64,000 nucleotides of DNA from Lycium barbarum (lineage: Eukaryota > Streptophyta > Magnoliopsida > Solanales > Solanaceae), in NCBI RefSeq assembly GCF_019175385.1, contig NC_083344.1:21150380-21214379 (forward strand). The letters are read 5' to 3'. The notes beneath the pieces are model-generated. The model saw only the letters and a list, made by a program, of their open reading frames with translations. It was not told the origin of the DNA and did no database searches. Position 1 is the stretch's first letter. The number at the start of each line of letters is the position of its first letter. This document shows, in pieces, positions 1-11,534 of the stretch. Position numbers and translations under genes: made by a program.

Positions 1-632
1 AAGATTGAATATACTTAGGTTTTATGTTTTGTCCTACTTAATAAATCCTAGCTAGCATGTATTTATACTACTAAGTATAATGCTTTCCTAGAAAGGATCT
101 AAATCCCAATAACACTCGAAAACCAACAAAGAAAAAAGTTTTCTTTTATTTCTTTTCGCTTTTGAGTAGGAATTGGCTTGAATATCTTCTCAACTTCACA
201 CATACACAATATATGATAACATAACCAATCACCCTTTTTTTAATATAAACGTGGTGTTCGGACCAGCTTGCTCGCACCTCGACTAATTCCACGGAATACC
301 TGCCAATTCCCACCAGCAAAAGGTACCAGGTAACTATGCCCGCCTAAGCTAGGACAGATGGGATTTGAACCTGCATGGTTTTCAACCCACTTCATTGACC
401 ACCTTGGGTGCGATTCTTTACATTTTTTCTAGATAGATACATCGTTAAAAAAGAGTGCTCTAACAGATTGACATTAGAACCGAAGAAACAAAATCGTCTC
501 CACATTTCCCTTACACAATATAACCGACATCCTTCAAATTCTCAATAAGACAACCAAAGAAAATGCCGATTCTAGAAATGAAGTTTGTTAATAGAGAAAA
601 GAATGGAATGGAATCAGCAAAATGATATATAC
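1..632 (-). other. Intron 1 of NIPA-like gene, open at left edge
   Basis: The first coding exon at 633-743 ends with a GT splice donor whose first base is position 632, so this stretch should be intron 1 of that minus-strand gene. I see no second exon; the next one would have to lie beyond the window edge. The only recognisable content is a SINE at about 250-416. The rest is AT-rich and featureless to my reading. Confidence 0.55.
250..416 (-). mobile_element. tRNA-derived SINE (TS/SolS type), minus strand
   Basis: Read on the minus strand, 360-371 gives GGTTCAAATCCC, a good RNA polymerase III B box. The rest of the block matches the body of the solanaceous TS/SolS SINEs as I remember it (lysine-tRNA-like head, conserved body, A/T-rich tail). 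The tail lies on the left, next to a T-rich run at about 232-242. The copy appears internally shortened relative to the usual ~200 bp, and I could not define a clear target duplication. It sits in intron 1 of the NIPA-like gene. Confidence 0.7.
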
Positions 633-743
633 CTTGAGCTTGAAAGATAAAGGAGGGAGAATGAGAGTGCCCTTCTTCTGCAGAACTTTGCCGATATTGT
701 TACCTGCCGTGGCGGCCACCGTTAGGCAAATTGATTCCCACAT
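633..743 (-). CDS. NIPA-type magnesium transporter, first coding exon (partial gene)
   Basis: Start ATG at 743-741; the exon encodes 37 codons beginning MWESICLTVAA and ending PPLSFKLK, then an in-phase GT donor (GTATAT) at 632-627. The peptide, with the TAGNNIGKVLQKKGT stretch, matches the N terminus of the plant NIPA/DUF803 family as I recall it. Members of that family are multi-pass membrane proteins annotated as probable Mg2+ transporters (closest to the NIPA8/NIPA9 group). The start is chosen because family members begin at this Met; six codons upstream are also open but not conserved. Only the first transmembrane segment is partly covered, and all other exons are outside the window. I see no defect in this exon. 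Assignment rests on recalled family sequence. Confidence 0.7.
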
Positions 744-896
744 CTCTTCCTCTTTTCTTAGATTAAACAACGTTAGTCTCTAAATCTTTTTTTTTCTTGA
801 TTCCCAAGATCGATCGATCGATCTCACTTGGTGTTTTTGATTTGGTGGTAGCTTCAGATTAACTATATTTATTAACTATATTTACACAATCAAGAT
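744..896 (-). promoter_or_regulatory. Likely 5' UTR and proximal promoter of NIPA-like gene
   Basis: This is the short space between the start codon and a MULE-type insertion. It holds a T-rich run at 787-797 and a GATC repeat at about 810-822. AT-rich TATTTATT-like stretches at 864-882 could serve as a TATA region on the minus strand. No motif is decisive. The transposon insertion 144 bp before the start codon would have displaced any more distal promoter elements. Confidence 0.35.
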
Positions 897-1760
897 GAGA
901 AAAGGACAAAAATGATTTCTCAAAATAGTCCTTAACTGTGCACTTAACAGTTTTACTCGTTTTAAGTTTATTACAAGTTAACAAAAACGGTCTCTTAACT
1001 ATGAGAGGTTTAAAATAGTCTCTTAACTATGCACTTAACGGTTTTGATCCTTTAAGTTTGCCATAAGTTGACAGTTTTAGTCTCGACAAAATATTCATCG
1101 AACTCTGTTTGTTAGATTTGACGAGAACTATAAAAAAAAAGGAAACAATTAGTGAGAACTCTAGATCGGTCAAATAACTCGGGACAAAACCGACGGACGT
1201 TAGTCGGTTATAGGATGGACTTCTGCGCATTTTTTCTCAAAAATAACCGATGGACTTCCGTTGGTTTTCGTAAAAAACAATAAAAATTTAAAAAAAAATA
1301 GTGTCTCTCGATTTTATCCATCGGTTTCCGTCCATCATTTTTTTTGCTTGTTTTTGGTAGTGACAACTTTTTTAGTTTGTGCTATTTCTAATTTATTTCT
1401 AAAGTCTAGTGTATTTTATTTAGTCGATGGATTCCCTCAGTTTTAATCGATAGAGTCCGTCGATCTTTGTGTTTCGAGACATCATTTTCTGACATTATCA
1501 AACCGTTAAGTGCATACTTAAGGGACTATTTTTAACCAACCCTCATAGTTAAGGGACCATTTTGTCAACTTATGGCAAACTTAAAGGACCAAAACCGTTA
1601 AGTGCATAGTTAAGGGACTATTTTGAACCTACTCTCATAGTTAAGGGACCATTTTTGTTAACTTGTAACAAACTTAAAGGACTAAAACCGTTAAGTGCAT
1701 AGTTAAGTGACTATTTTGAACCTATTATCATAGTTAAGGGACCATTTTTGTCCTTTTCTC
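897..1760. mobile_element. Non-autonomous MULE-type element with 10-bp target duplication
   Basis: A perfect 10-bp duplication, CAATCAAGAT, flanks the element (887-896 and 1761-1770). The ends are inverted: GAGAAAAGGACAAAAATG at 897-914 and its complement at 1743-1760. The arms (about 900-1085 and 1500-1760) are made of a ~92-bp unit containing ACCGTTAAGTGCATAGTTAA; on the right it recurs near 1503, 1595 and 1688. The centre has no transposase. A 9-11 bp duplication with long terminal inverted repeats is typical of Mutator-like elements. It lies directly upstream of the NIPA-like exon. Confidence 0.8.
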
Positions 1761-1770
1761 CAATCAAGAT

Positions 1771-2876
1771 TGTTTCGTTATTAGCCCCCTACCTTTCTCA
1801 TCTTCATTTATATATTCATTTTCTTATTCTTTTTTCTTTGGGTGCTATTTCATATGCTTAAATTAGTTTAGTGAGCAGGGTTAAAAGAGAAAATCGGGTA
1901 ATTTTAACTTAAATTGTGGAATTGAGGTTGATTTGGGAGAATTCATTAATTTGCGGGTATTTTTGTTAACCTTAGTAACAGTAGGGGTACAAATAGCTCC
2001 AACTGACTAATAAAATAAAGTGGAGGAGTATTTTTTTTTTTTCCTTTTCCCTTTATTTATTTACTCCCGATTCAATTTGTTTGTCTTACTTCCCTTTTTA
2101 ATCCGTTTAACAAATAATGTCTCTTTCATTTATTTTTTTGCAGCTCTTTAGTTCCAACTTTCCACAATCACAAGATTAAAAAGCATTTTGGTTCACACAT
2201 CTTTAATTAAGGGAAATCTTAGTAGCTTAATTGGTTGACGTCGAAACATCTAGCAGGGTCGGCTTATAGTAGGAGAGATGCCTCTCTGTCCTAACCGACC
2301 CTTTCTAAAATACTCAAAAAAATCCCTTTTTTGTAAATTCTTTTGAACCTTACCTTTTCTTATTATTCCACCTAGATACATCTAAATGGACAAATTGATT
2401 AGGCCGAATAATTCCATATGTATAGAAATATCATTATTTGATTGATCTAAGTTCATGGAATTGGTCAACTCATCAGGCTCATGACATGAAGATTGCAGTT
2501 TAGAATCCTGGCCCCGCCTAATCAGTGGAACACTGTTCACCGAGATAGAAAGTCGGTAAGACAAAATAAGGAATTGATATAATAATACAATTGTTTTATT
2601 TTTCTATTTAGAAAACAAAAAAGTCACCTTGTAATCCCTCCCCATTTCTCCTTCCCCAAATTTAAAAAGAATATATCTTTAATTAACAATCACAAGATTA
2701 AAAAATCTTCTTTACTTTCTTAAACGTTGCGTCAAGTCAAAATCAGACAAACAAATTAAAATGAAAGGATCATTTTATTTGAGATTTTCAAAAGATAGTT
2801 AAGGAGGCCTTGTACAAATTCAATAAAGGTCGATGACCCTCAGTTGTCTTTTTAAATTATTTTATTTTCTATTTGT
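1771..2876. other. Intergenic, no gene recognised
   Basis: AT-rich sequence with a T tract near 2031-2042 and no convincing reading frame. Two places look weakly tRNA-like: TAGCTTAATTGGT at 2223-2235 resembles an A box, and GCAGTTTAGAATCCTGG at 2494-2510 resembles a B box. They may mark a decayed SINE, but I cannot support that firmly. Confidence 0.5.
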
Positions 2877-3260
2877 TGTAACGACCCGCTTAGTCGTTTT
2901 ATGCTTTTTGACTCTTTTTCTTTGAATTACCTTTCTCGTAGCTTTATCATGACATATGACTTGTGTAGATGGGTGGCGCGATTCTCGATGCAATCGGGTG
3001 AGTCCCGGATCAGATTTAGCAAATTTGAAAGTTTTTAAGTTAAGGAAATGAGAAAGTTTGACTAAAGTCAACGCCAGAGTTAAATAGGTCTGTATCGGAG
3101 TTTCGTTGACGACTCCACTAGGTATGTAATGTGATTTATGACTTAGTCGAGTAGTTGGTTCGGATCCCGAGAGGTTCGGGTGTGATTTGGACCTTTGGTT
3201 GGAAACTAGTTAAGTTTAAGGATTTGGGTTGACCACGGTCAATATTGGGTCAAGACCCCA
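2877..3260 (+). repeat. Truncated LTR-like fragment
   Basis: The block opens with TGTAACGACCCG, a common LTR beginning in plant Gypsy elements, and continues with gene-poor LTR-type sequence. It has no partner LTR, primer site or coding region here, so it is a truncated relic. It lies just upstream of the first surviving PDR exon and may mark the breakpoint that removed the 5' end of that gene. Confidence 0.4.
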
Positions 3261-4741
3261 TTTCAATATAATTGATTTTTACAAACAATCATTACAATAT
3301 AACCTACTATAGAAGATTGCTTATCTTCTTTTTAGTTTACTAATTCTACTAATAAAGGATAATAAATTTTAATTACCTATAAAGTGACTTGAAACTATAA
3401 TTTTTTACACTGTCCAAAAAACTAAAGTTTTCCCATTATTTTGGGAAATCAGGTTACTGGGAATGTGACCTATAATGGACATGAACCACATGAATTTGTA
3501 CCACAAAAAGCAGCTGTTTATATCAGCCAACATGAATTGCATATTGGAGAAATGACTGTAAGGGAAACTTTGGAATTTTCTGCAAGATGCCAAGGAGTTG
3601 GCCCTCGATATGGTTAGTATTTTCTTATTGCTTTTTAAAAAAAAAAAAGAATCTAAATACCATTTTTAAGTGGTGAAAATATATAGATATTCATTATTAA
3701 TTTTTTTTCTTGAAACTTTGTACAGAAATGTTGGCTGAACTATCAAGAAGAGAGAAAGCAGCTAATATCAAACCCGATCATGATATTGCCATCTACATGA
3801 AGGTAAGAATACAATACAAGGACAGCAATGGGAATAATACCAAATCTTTTAGTATATTTACATTTATAGTTCTTATTGTTTTTGGGAAATGTAGGCTTCG
3901 GTAACAAAAGGACAGGAAGCCAATGTTGTTACAGATTATGTTCTTAAGGTAACATATCCAGTATCCAAGTATTCCTCCTATATTTCAGTTATAGCGCATT
4001 TTAACTTGTTGTATCAGACTACCTATATTATTTTTCAGGTAACAATTCTATTTTTCATGGATGTTACATATAGATGTTACATATAGTTATCTTCCGGTAA
4101 TAGTAATTTGCTTGATCTTACTTCTATTTGCAGATTTTGGGACTGGACGTCTGTGCTGATACTATGGTGGGCGATGAAATGTTAAGGGGCATTTCAGGGG
4201 GACAACAGAAACGGGTAACAACGAGTGAAATGCTTGTTGGGCCGTCAAAGGCTCTTTTCATGGATGAAATATCAACTGGATTGGACAGTTCAACTACTTT
4301 CTCCATTGTCAACTCTCTACGACAATCTGTTCAACTCTTGAAGGGAACTGCTGTGATATCTCTGTTGCAGTCAGCACCCGAGACTTTCAACCTGTTTGAT
4401 GACATTATTTTGTTATCGGATGGATACATTGTCTATCAGGGCTTCTTTGAATCCATGGGATTCAAATGCCCCGAGAGAAAATGAGTGGCAGATTTCTTGC
4501 AAGAGGTATGTCAAACAATGCAAAGTTCATGACATTGTGTTGAAGCGTGCGTCCGTCTCTTTTAAAAGTTTAAACTCTTAGAGAAAGCACACTTTTATAT
4601 CGTTAATTATGTATTCAACCAGTCCCCTCATATGCTAGTCTGATTCTTTTTCATGGATAGTGATGTGACTTAGCCGATGATCTTCGTCTATCATGATATT
4701 GTGTTCAAGGGTCTGACCACCAAAAAGCTTAATTTGTTCAA

Positions 4742-6103
4742 AGGAAAAAGCTCAAATATGCCATTGAACTATCAGAAATGGCTTATTCATGCCACTCGTT
4801 AATAGCTGGGCATAAAAAGGCCACGGCCGCTACTATTTGGGGTCGTATATGCCATTATTCACTAATGGAACCCTACTACTATCAGATTTTGCTATGTGGC
4901 ATTATCTAAACCCTTCATTACTTATCAACCCCCCCTCCCTCTCACCCTCTGTTACGAGTGGCATATTTGAATCATTTCGTTAGGTTCAGTGACATATTTG
5001 AGTCTTTTCCCAATCCCTCATAATAAATAACTCTCTTGGGTAACAAAACTAGCTTATGTTATTTTTCTTTTTACCATTTGAGGCATGACATTCAACCTTT
5101 TAAAATCATATTCCTATATAAGTTTTCATCTTTTGCAAGTTTATTGAATAAACTTATAATTTTATGTAACAAACTTATAAGGACAAGTTTGTCCCTTATA
5201 CTATAACATTATTATTTTACATGGAAAAATTATACCCTCTTATTTAATTGGTTTATGAATCTATATTATTCACAATTTTCACATACTTTATGGATCTTAA
5301 ATTTTTTTTAAAAACACATAAAATTTGTTGAAGGAAAAAAAGAGACCGCTTAAAAGATAGTAGACTAATGAGGTATAGCTGAGTCTGAAAAGTACATATG
5401 AGTGTGTGAATTAAGAGTATGTATGTGTTTTCATGGTGGAATTGGGGGTATTACGGTGATTGGGACGTGGTAGTGGCTTGGGAAAATGACATAAAATTTG
5501 TTTAAGGGAAAAAAAAGACGGGCTTAAAAAAGAGTATACTAATGGGGTATAATTGGGTATAGAAAGTACATATGAGTGCGTTAATTAAGAGTATGCATGT
5601 GTTTTCATTGTAGAATTTGGGTGCTTTGAGTGATTGGGGCGTTGTGGCAGACTTGGGGAAAGGACAGAAAATTTGTTTAAGAAAAAAAAAAAGAGACGGG
5701 TTTAAAATAGAGTACACTAATAAGGTGCAGTTGGTGTTTTAAGTACCTATGAGTGCATGAATTAAGAGTATGCATGTCTTTTCATGGTGAAATTTGGGGT
5801 GTTGTAGTGGTTGGGGCGTGGTGGTGGCTTGTGAAAAGGCTCAAATATGCCACTGAACATAACAAAATGGCTAACATATGCCACTCGTAAAAGGAGGTAA
5901 GAGGGATGGGAGCTATAAAGTAATGAAGGGTTTAGATAAGATAATGCCACATGGCAAATCTGAGAGTAGTAGGATTGCCTTAGTGGATAAGGGCATATAT
6001 GGCCCAAAATGATAACAGCGGTGGAATTTTTATGCCTAACTATTAACGAGTGGCATGAATAGGCCATTTATGATAGTTCGATGACATATTTGAGTTTTTT
6101 CCC
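4742..6103. mobile_element. Non-autonomous MULE-type element in PDR intron 4
   Basis: A perfect 9-bp duplication TTTGTTCAA flanks the element (4733-4741 and 6104-6112). Inverted arms of roughly 270-290 bp (about 4742-5010 and 5835-6103) start with GGAAAAAGCTCAAATATG on the left and its near-complement on the right. The centre carries a 174-bp tandem repeat and no transposase. Size, duplication length and long inverted arms fit a Mutator-like non-autonomous element. It enlarges intron 4 to about 1.7 kb while leaving both splice sites intact. Confidence 0.85.
5321..5841 (+). repeat. 174-bp tandem repeat, three copies
   Basis: Units start with AAATTTGTT at 5321, 5494 and 5668, a spacing of 173-174 bp. 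Each contains ATTAAGAGTATG and a GGGGCGTGG-like segment. The array fills the centre of the MULE-type element in PDR intron 4. Confidence 0.8.
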
Positions 6104-9100
6104 TTTGTTCAATATACTAAAGTTTTATGTAGTTAACTATGTCTTAGACATACAAGAATGAAGTTTAGGATCTAAAATCTCGATGTTTTAAATTATTTCT
6201 TGTAGGTAACTTCCAAAAAGGATCAACAACAATATTGGGCTAGGAGGGATGAAGCTTATAGGTTTGTCACAACAAAAGAATTTTCTGAGGCATATCAGTC
6301 TTTCCATGTTGGAAAGGAACTCGCTGATGAGCTTGCAACTCCATATGACAAGAGCAAAAGCCACCCTGCTGCTTTGTCTACCCAGAAATATGGTACTAGG
6401 ACGAAACAATTTTTAAAGGTCTGCGCTGAACGAGAATTCTTACTAATGAAGAGGAACTCATTTGTTTACATCTTCAAGCTCTTTCAGGTATGTCTATCAG
6501 AAATAAAGAAGTGTTTGCCACTCCATAACCATGTGCCAATTGTAATGATCTCTTTGTTTTTGTTCTGCCTTCTCAGCTCGCGGTAATGACACTTATAACG
6601 ATGTCCGTCTTTTTCCATACTAAGATCCCCCGAGATAATATGGATGATGGAGGGATGTATGCTGGTGCTCTCTTTTTCGTGGTCGTTATGATTATGTTTA
6701 ATGGAATGGCCAAGATCAACCTGACAATTTTAAAGTTTCCTGTCTTCTTCAAGCAAAGGGACCTTCTCTTTTTCCCTTCATGGGCTTATGCCCTTCCAAC
6801 ATGGATTCTCAAAATCCCTATAACAAACATTGAAGTTGTTCTTTGGACGTTTCTTACATATTATATCATGGGATTTGATCCAAATGTTTCAAGGTAATGG
6901 AAGAAAAAGACAGTTTAAACTAATAATTATATGGCCTTCATAATTTCATGATTATTAAGGAACTATTGCTTTGCAGATTGTTCAAACAATTCTTGTTTCT
7001 CGTATTTGTACACCAGATGGCATCAGGATTGTTTAGATTCATTGGAGCAGCGGGTAGAACAATGGGAGTCGCTAGCACATTTGGAGCACTTGCGCTGGTT
7101 TTACAATTTGCATTGTGTGGATTTGTTCTCTCAAGAGGTATATTTTATGATATTTGCAAAAGTTCTTTTTCCTGTTCAATCAGACCTATATTTATTTTCT
7201 ATTTTGCCTAATGTTGAAGATGATGTGAAGAAATGGTGGATCCGGGGTTACTGGATCTCACCTTTAGTGTATTCTGTGAATTCAATTCTTGTGAATGAAT
7301 TTAATGGAAAGAATCGGAAACATGTAAGTCTTTTATTCCAAACCACATGGAAATAGCTAATTTTCTCGTACATGGATGTTCATATCCACTCTTAACTAAA
7401 ATAGGTCGCGCCAAATGGAGTCGAGCCACTTGGAGCTGCAGTAGTAAGAGCTCGAGGATTCTTTCCAGATGCATATTGGTACTGGATAGTTATTGGGGCA
7501 CTTACTGGATTCGTAATAGTCTTCAACCTCAGCTACAGTATTGGACTCGCTTACCTGAACCGTGAGTAACTCTGGTGCTATGATTTAAGAATTACCTCTT
7601 AGAAAACTCATTTAAATAGGTCTATTTATTGACTTTAAAAGTACTATTAGAAAGGCGGTTAATACCTTATTTCTTATATATAATTGCAGCATTTGATAAG
7701 CCACAAGCTATGATATCAGAAGACAATGAGAATGCTGATAATGTTCAACTCATGGAGGGAAGTGAAACTGAGGGTCAGAACAAGAAGAAGGGAATGGTTC
7801 TTCCATTTAAACCCCATTCTGTTACTTTTGATGACGTTGTATACTCAGTTGACATGCCTCAGGTAACTAATAGTATTCGTGACTCGTGAGGTTTTTATTT
7901 TCTATGAACAACTAACTTAACATTCTAATGACTTGCAGGAAATAAAAGAACAAGGTTCCATTGAAGAGAGATTGGTACTTCTAAAGGGTGTAAGTGGTGC
8001 TTTCAGGCCAGGTGTTCTCACAGCTTTGATCGGTGTTAGTGGAGCTGGTAAAACAACATTGATGGATGTTTTGGCCGGAAGAAAAATAGGAGGATATATT
8101 GATGGAAGCATCAAGATTTCTGGATATCCAAAGAAGCAAGAAACGTTTGCACGTATTTCTGGATACTGTGAGCAGAATGACATCCATTCGCCTTATGTTA
8201 CAGTTTATGAGTCCTTGGTCTACTCAGCTAGGTTGTGTTTACCTCAAGACGTTGACAAAAACAAGAGAAAGGTCGGTTCCCCTAAATCCTTTCTCCATAA
8301 AATTGGTCGGACATATTCAAGAAACATGTATGGCAGGCCATAACATATTTGATATATCACCTCTCTGAAGATGTTTGTTGAGGAAGTTATGGAACTTGTG
8401 GAGCTAACTCCATTAAGATTAGCTTTAGTCGGATTGCCTGGAGTCAATGATCTATCGACCGAGCAACGCAAAAGGCTGACCATTGCGGTTGAACCGGTAG
8501 CAAACCCCTCTATCATTTTTATGGACGAACCAACTTTGGGGTTGGATGCAAGAGCTGCTGCCATTGTAATGAGAGCTGTTAGGAACACTGTCGATACAGG
8601 AAGAACCGTCGTCTGTACCATTCATCCGCCTAGCATCGACATTTTTGAAACCTTTGATGAGGTGAGTTTATTAATCTTCCAGGACAATGAAGCTAATATT
8701 TGTTTCCTCTTTATCTTTGACACCGAATACTAAAAGTAAACATGGGTTTGCAGCTATTTCTAATAAAACAAGGTGGACAGGAGATATATGTTGGTCCTCT
8801 AGGTCGCTATTCTTGCCATTTGATCGGATACTTTGAGGTATGTTAACAAAGAAAATATGTGTTTTCTTTTTCCTAGTTTATATAATCAAATGCTTATCTT
8901 AGTTTTATCTTGTATTCAGTCAATGCCTGGAGTTAGTAAGATAAAGGAGGCTTATAATCCAACAACTTGGATGTTAGAAGTTACAGCCGCATCTCAAGAA
9001 ATGATATTAGGGGTTGACTTTGCTGATTTGTACAAGAAGTCAGACCTCTACAAGAGGAACAAAGCCTTGATTTCTGAATTAAGTACGCCTCATCCTGGTA

Positions 9101-10293
9101 CAAAGGATTTGCATTTTGAAATTCAATTTTCACAGCCTTTCTGGACCCAATGTATGGCTTGTCTCTGGAAGCAACATTTGTCGCACTGGCGTAATCCAGC
9201 GTATACAGCAGTTAGATTTATTTTCACAGTATTCCTAGCACTTATCTTTGGCATGCTGTTCTGGGATCTTGGTACCAAAGTGTAGTTAAAATCACAATAA
9301 GAAGTAAATATGAACTTGAGAAGAAGGTAATTTCTTATAATACTTAGCTAAATGTCGGGCTTTATTGATCATAGGAGTCGTAGCCAGGATCTTTTCAATG
9401 CTATGGGATCTATGTATGCTGCAACTCTCTTCCTTGGTGTACAAAATTCATCATCGGTCCAGCCTGTTGTAGCTGTTGAGCGTACTGTATTTTGCAGAGA
9501 AAGAGCTGCTAGAATGTATTCTGCTATACCTTATGCCTTTGGACAGGTGAGCAAATAGTTCAATTTTGTAAACAATGCATACATATTTCAGCCTAAAAGA
9601 GGGTTCATATATATTTGTCCATGAGAAATTCACTTTTTTGCAGGTTGTAATTGAAATACCTTATGTATTTGTACAAGCTGCTTTCTATGGTATCATTGTG
9701 TATGCAATGATTGGATTTGAATGGACCACTGCCAAGTTCTTTTGGTACTTCTTCATCATGTATTTCACTCTCTTGTACTTCACCTTCTATAGCATGATGA
9801 CTATGGCTGTTACCCCAAATCAAAATGTTGCTTCTATTGTTGCGGCCTTCTTCTATGCAGTATGGAATCTCTTATCAGGATTCATCGATGCACGACCTGT
9901 AAGTTTTTGAAAATTCTTCAATTCTAAGTTCTTGCAAAACTTCAATTCCATTAACTTTTGTCCATGTTAACTAATCTGAATCTCGAAAAAATCACATGTT
10001 ATTGTTGTCTTTTTTTTTTTTGTTGCTAGAAACAGCATATTCCAATACGGTGGAGATGGTACTACTGGGCTTGCCCTGTTGCATGGACCTTATATGGTCT
10101 TGTTGCATCACAGTTCGGAGACCTCCAAAATAAGCTTAGTGATGATGAAAATGTGCAACAATTCTTGGGGCGTTATTTTGGATTCGAGCATGATTTTCTT
10201 GGAGTAGTTGCAGCAATTATTGTTGCATGGCCTGTTATTTTCGCGTTCATGTTTGCATTGGCCATCAAGGCATTCAACTTCCAGAAAAGATAA

Positions 10294-10445
10294 GAGAACT
10301 TATGAGAAAGAATTACAGTTCACTACTTGAAGATTGTTTCTTGTAACCTTCTTTTGCTGTTTATATTCTTTTGTTTTTTCCTTAATCCCAAGTTTTGTAG
10401 CAGAAGCAAAATAATTGTAAATGATAAATGAAAATATGTTTGGAT
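10294..10445 (+). terminator. 3' UTR and poly(A) signal region of PDR gene
   Basis: After the TAA at 10291-10293 the sequence is AT-rich, with AATAATTGTAAATGATAAATG-like near-upstream elements at about 10410-10430. These are plausible plant polyadenylation signals. No single AATAAA is present, so the cleavage site is uncertain. Confidence 0.4.
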
Positions 10446-10823
10446 TTATTTTCTTCTTACCTTCCTCCACAATTTCTATTCTCAATATTGAAAAGCGCAA
10501 CTACTAGATAGTTTGTACAATTCAGGATGGTCCTCTAGCTCTTGAACTACTACTGGTACAAGGCACCATTGTTTTTCTAGCCAAAAAAGTATATTTGCAT
10601 CTATAACGAAAAGGATCTTATTAATGTCAGTCTATTATTACAACTCACTTATATATTTGCATCTAGTGGGAGTTTTATATAAGTGATGTTAGTCTATTAT
10701 ATAAAAATTTGGTACTAGGGACTTAGCGGTTTTAAAAAGCTTTACTTTTCACCCCAAGTTGATGTCCATTTTGCATTATTTTCAACTGGTGAGATCTATG
10801 TAAATACTATATCTTTTAATATT

Positions 10824-10858
<35 letters not shown>

Positions 10859-11335
10859 ATGATTTGTCTTCCAAAGCAGTGTCAGCTAACACCCCTCGTT
10901 GGAAAGTGACTGCACTGATCAGGTCTCCGTACTATCCCGTTTACCATGCCATTGCAAATATCCTGAAATAAACAAATTAAAATCGGGAATTAAACTACAG
11001 AGCTAAAGAGCTCCTTGATTATCTTTGGCACTGAATCTAAGTCAAGTACTGTTAGAAATTACATGAAGAATAAGAAGGAAAGGCTTGACACCATCTCAAA
11101 TGAGTGATTGACTGTGTATAGGGTTAGCAGACAATACTCCTTTGGGATACAACAAACCTATTATCAGTTGAATTAAAAGTGACAAATATGGAGTAATTAT
11201 GTCTCTATGTATAGGAAGATAAATAGTTGAAACAGGCACTTGTTACCAAAGGTTGTGTCCTTTTGAAGAACAAACACAAATGGTACCCAAAACTTATTTC
11301 AACGGTGGTACCTATTTCACCTATAATACCCAAAC
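10446..11335. other. Intergenic, no gene recognised
   Basis: No reading frame or RNA gene is convincing here. An (AC)n(AT)n microsatellite lies at 10824-10859. The last ~150 bp, joined to 18282 onward without the Copia insertion, reads as continuous AT-rich sequence and may belong to an older repeat. Confidence 0.5.
10824..10859. repeat. Compound microsatellite (AC)n(AT)n
   Basis: About eight AC dinucleotides are followed directly by about nine AT dinucleotides. Confidence 0.9.
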
Positions 11336-11534
11336 TGTTAAATATTATCATATATTGTGGATGTCTATCTTTAGGAGAAAAGTTAGCGCTAGTAACTTTG
11401 GGACCAAGTTAATTTTCTATTATAAATAGAGATGTTCCCTTCATCGCATTTCATCCCTTAAAAGAAATAAAGTATTCTTCTCTCTTCTCTCTTTCTCTAC
11501 AATATTCTTCTTCTTGCTTTATTATTTTATAATA
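11336..11534 (+). repeat. 5' LTR of Copia element
   Basis: Starts TGTTAAATATTATC; its terminal CA has decayed to TA (the right LTR has TAACA). It contains a TATAAATAGAG promoter-like TATA box at about 11422-11432. It matches 18081-18281 nearly throughout. Confidence 0.85.

Larger units (their letters stand above)
3453..10293 (+). pseudogene. PDR-type ABCG transporter, 5'-truncated with in-frame stop
   Basis: Seventeen exons read as a full-size ABCG/PDR protein (plasma-membrane ATP-driven exporter, usually ~1430 aa; PDR1 group): 3453-3612, 3726-3802, 3895-3948, 4134-4505, 6206-6487, 6577-6893, 6977-7137, 7220-7323, 7405-7561, 7690-7862, 7939-8271, 8371-8661, 8754-8837, 8920-9281, 9375-9546, 9644-9898, 10030-10293. 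All junctions are GT/AG and all phases agree, giving 1206 codons. NBD1 keeps signature [11 protein letters not shown] and Walker B ALFMDEIS, but the N terminus and Walker A are missing. TGA at 4482-4484 replaces the Gly after PERK. NBD2 has Walker [10 protein letters not shown] and signature LSTEQRKRL. Both membrane domains and the C-terminal FNFQKR are present. Odd points: about seven codons lost after VYQG, TLGLD for TSGLD, and IHPPS for IHQPS. It is probably a pseudogene, though a C-terminal product cannot be excluded. Confidence 0.9.

Noticed and set aside
2440..2560. Plastid tRNA insertion
   Set aside because: The B-box-like region does not fold with a matching acceptor stem and does not match any plastid tRNA I can recall.
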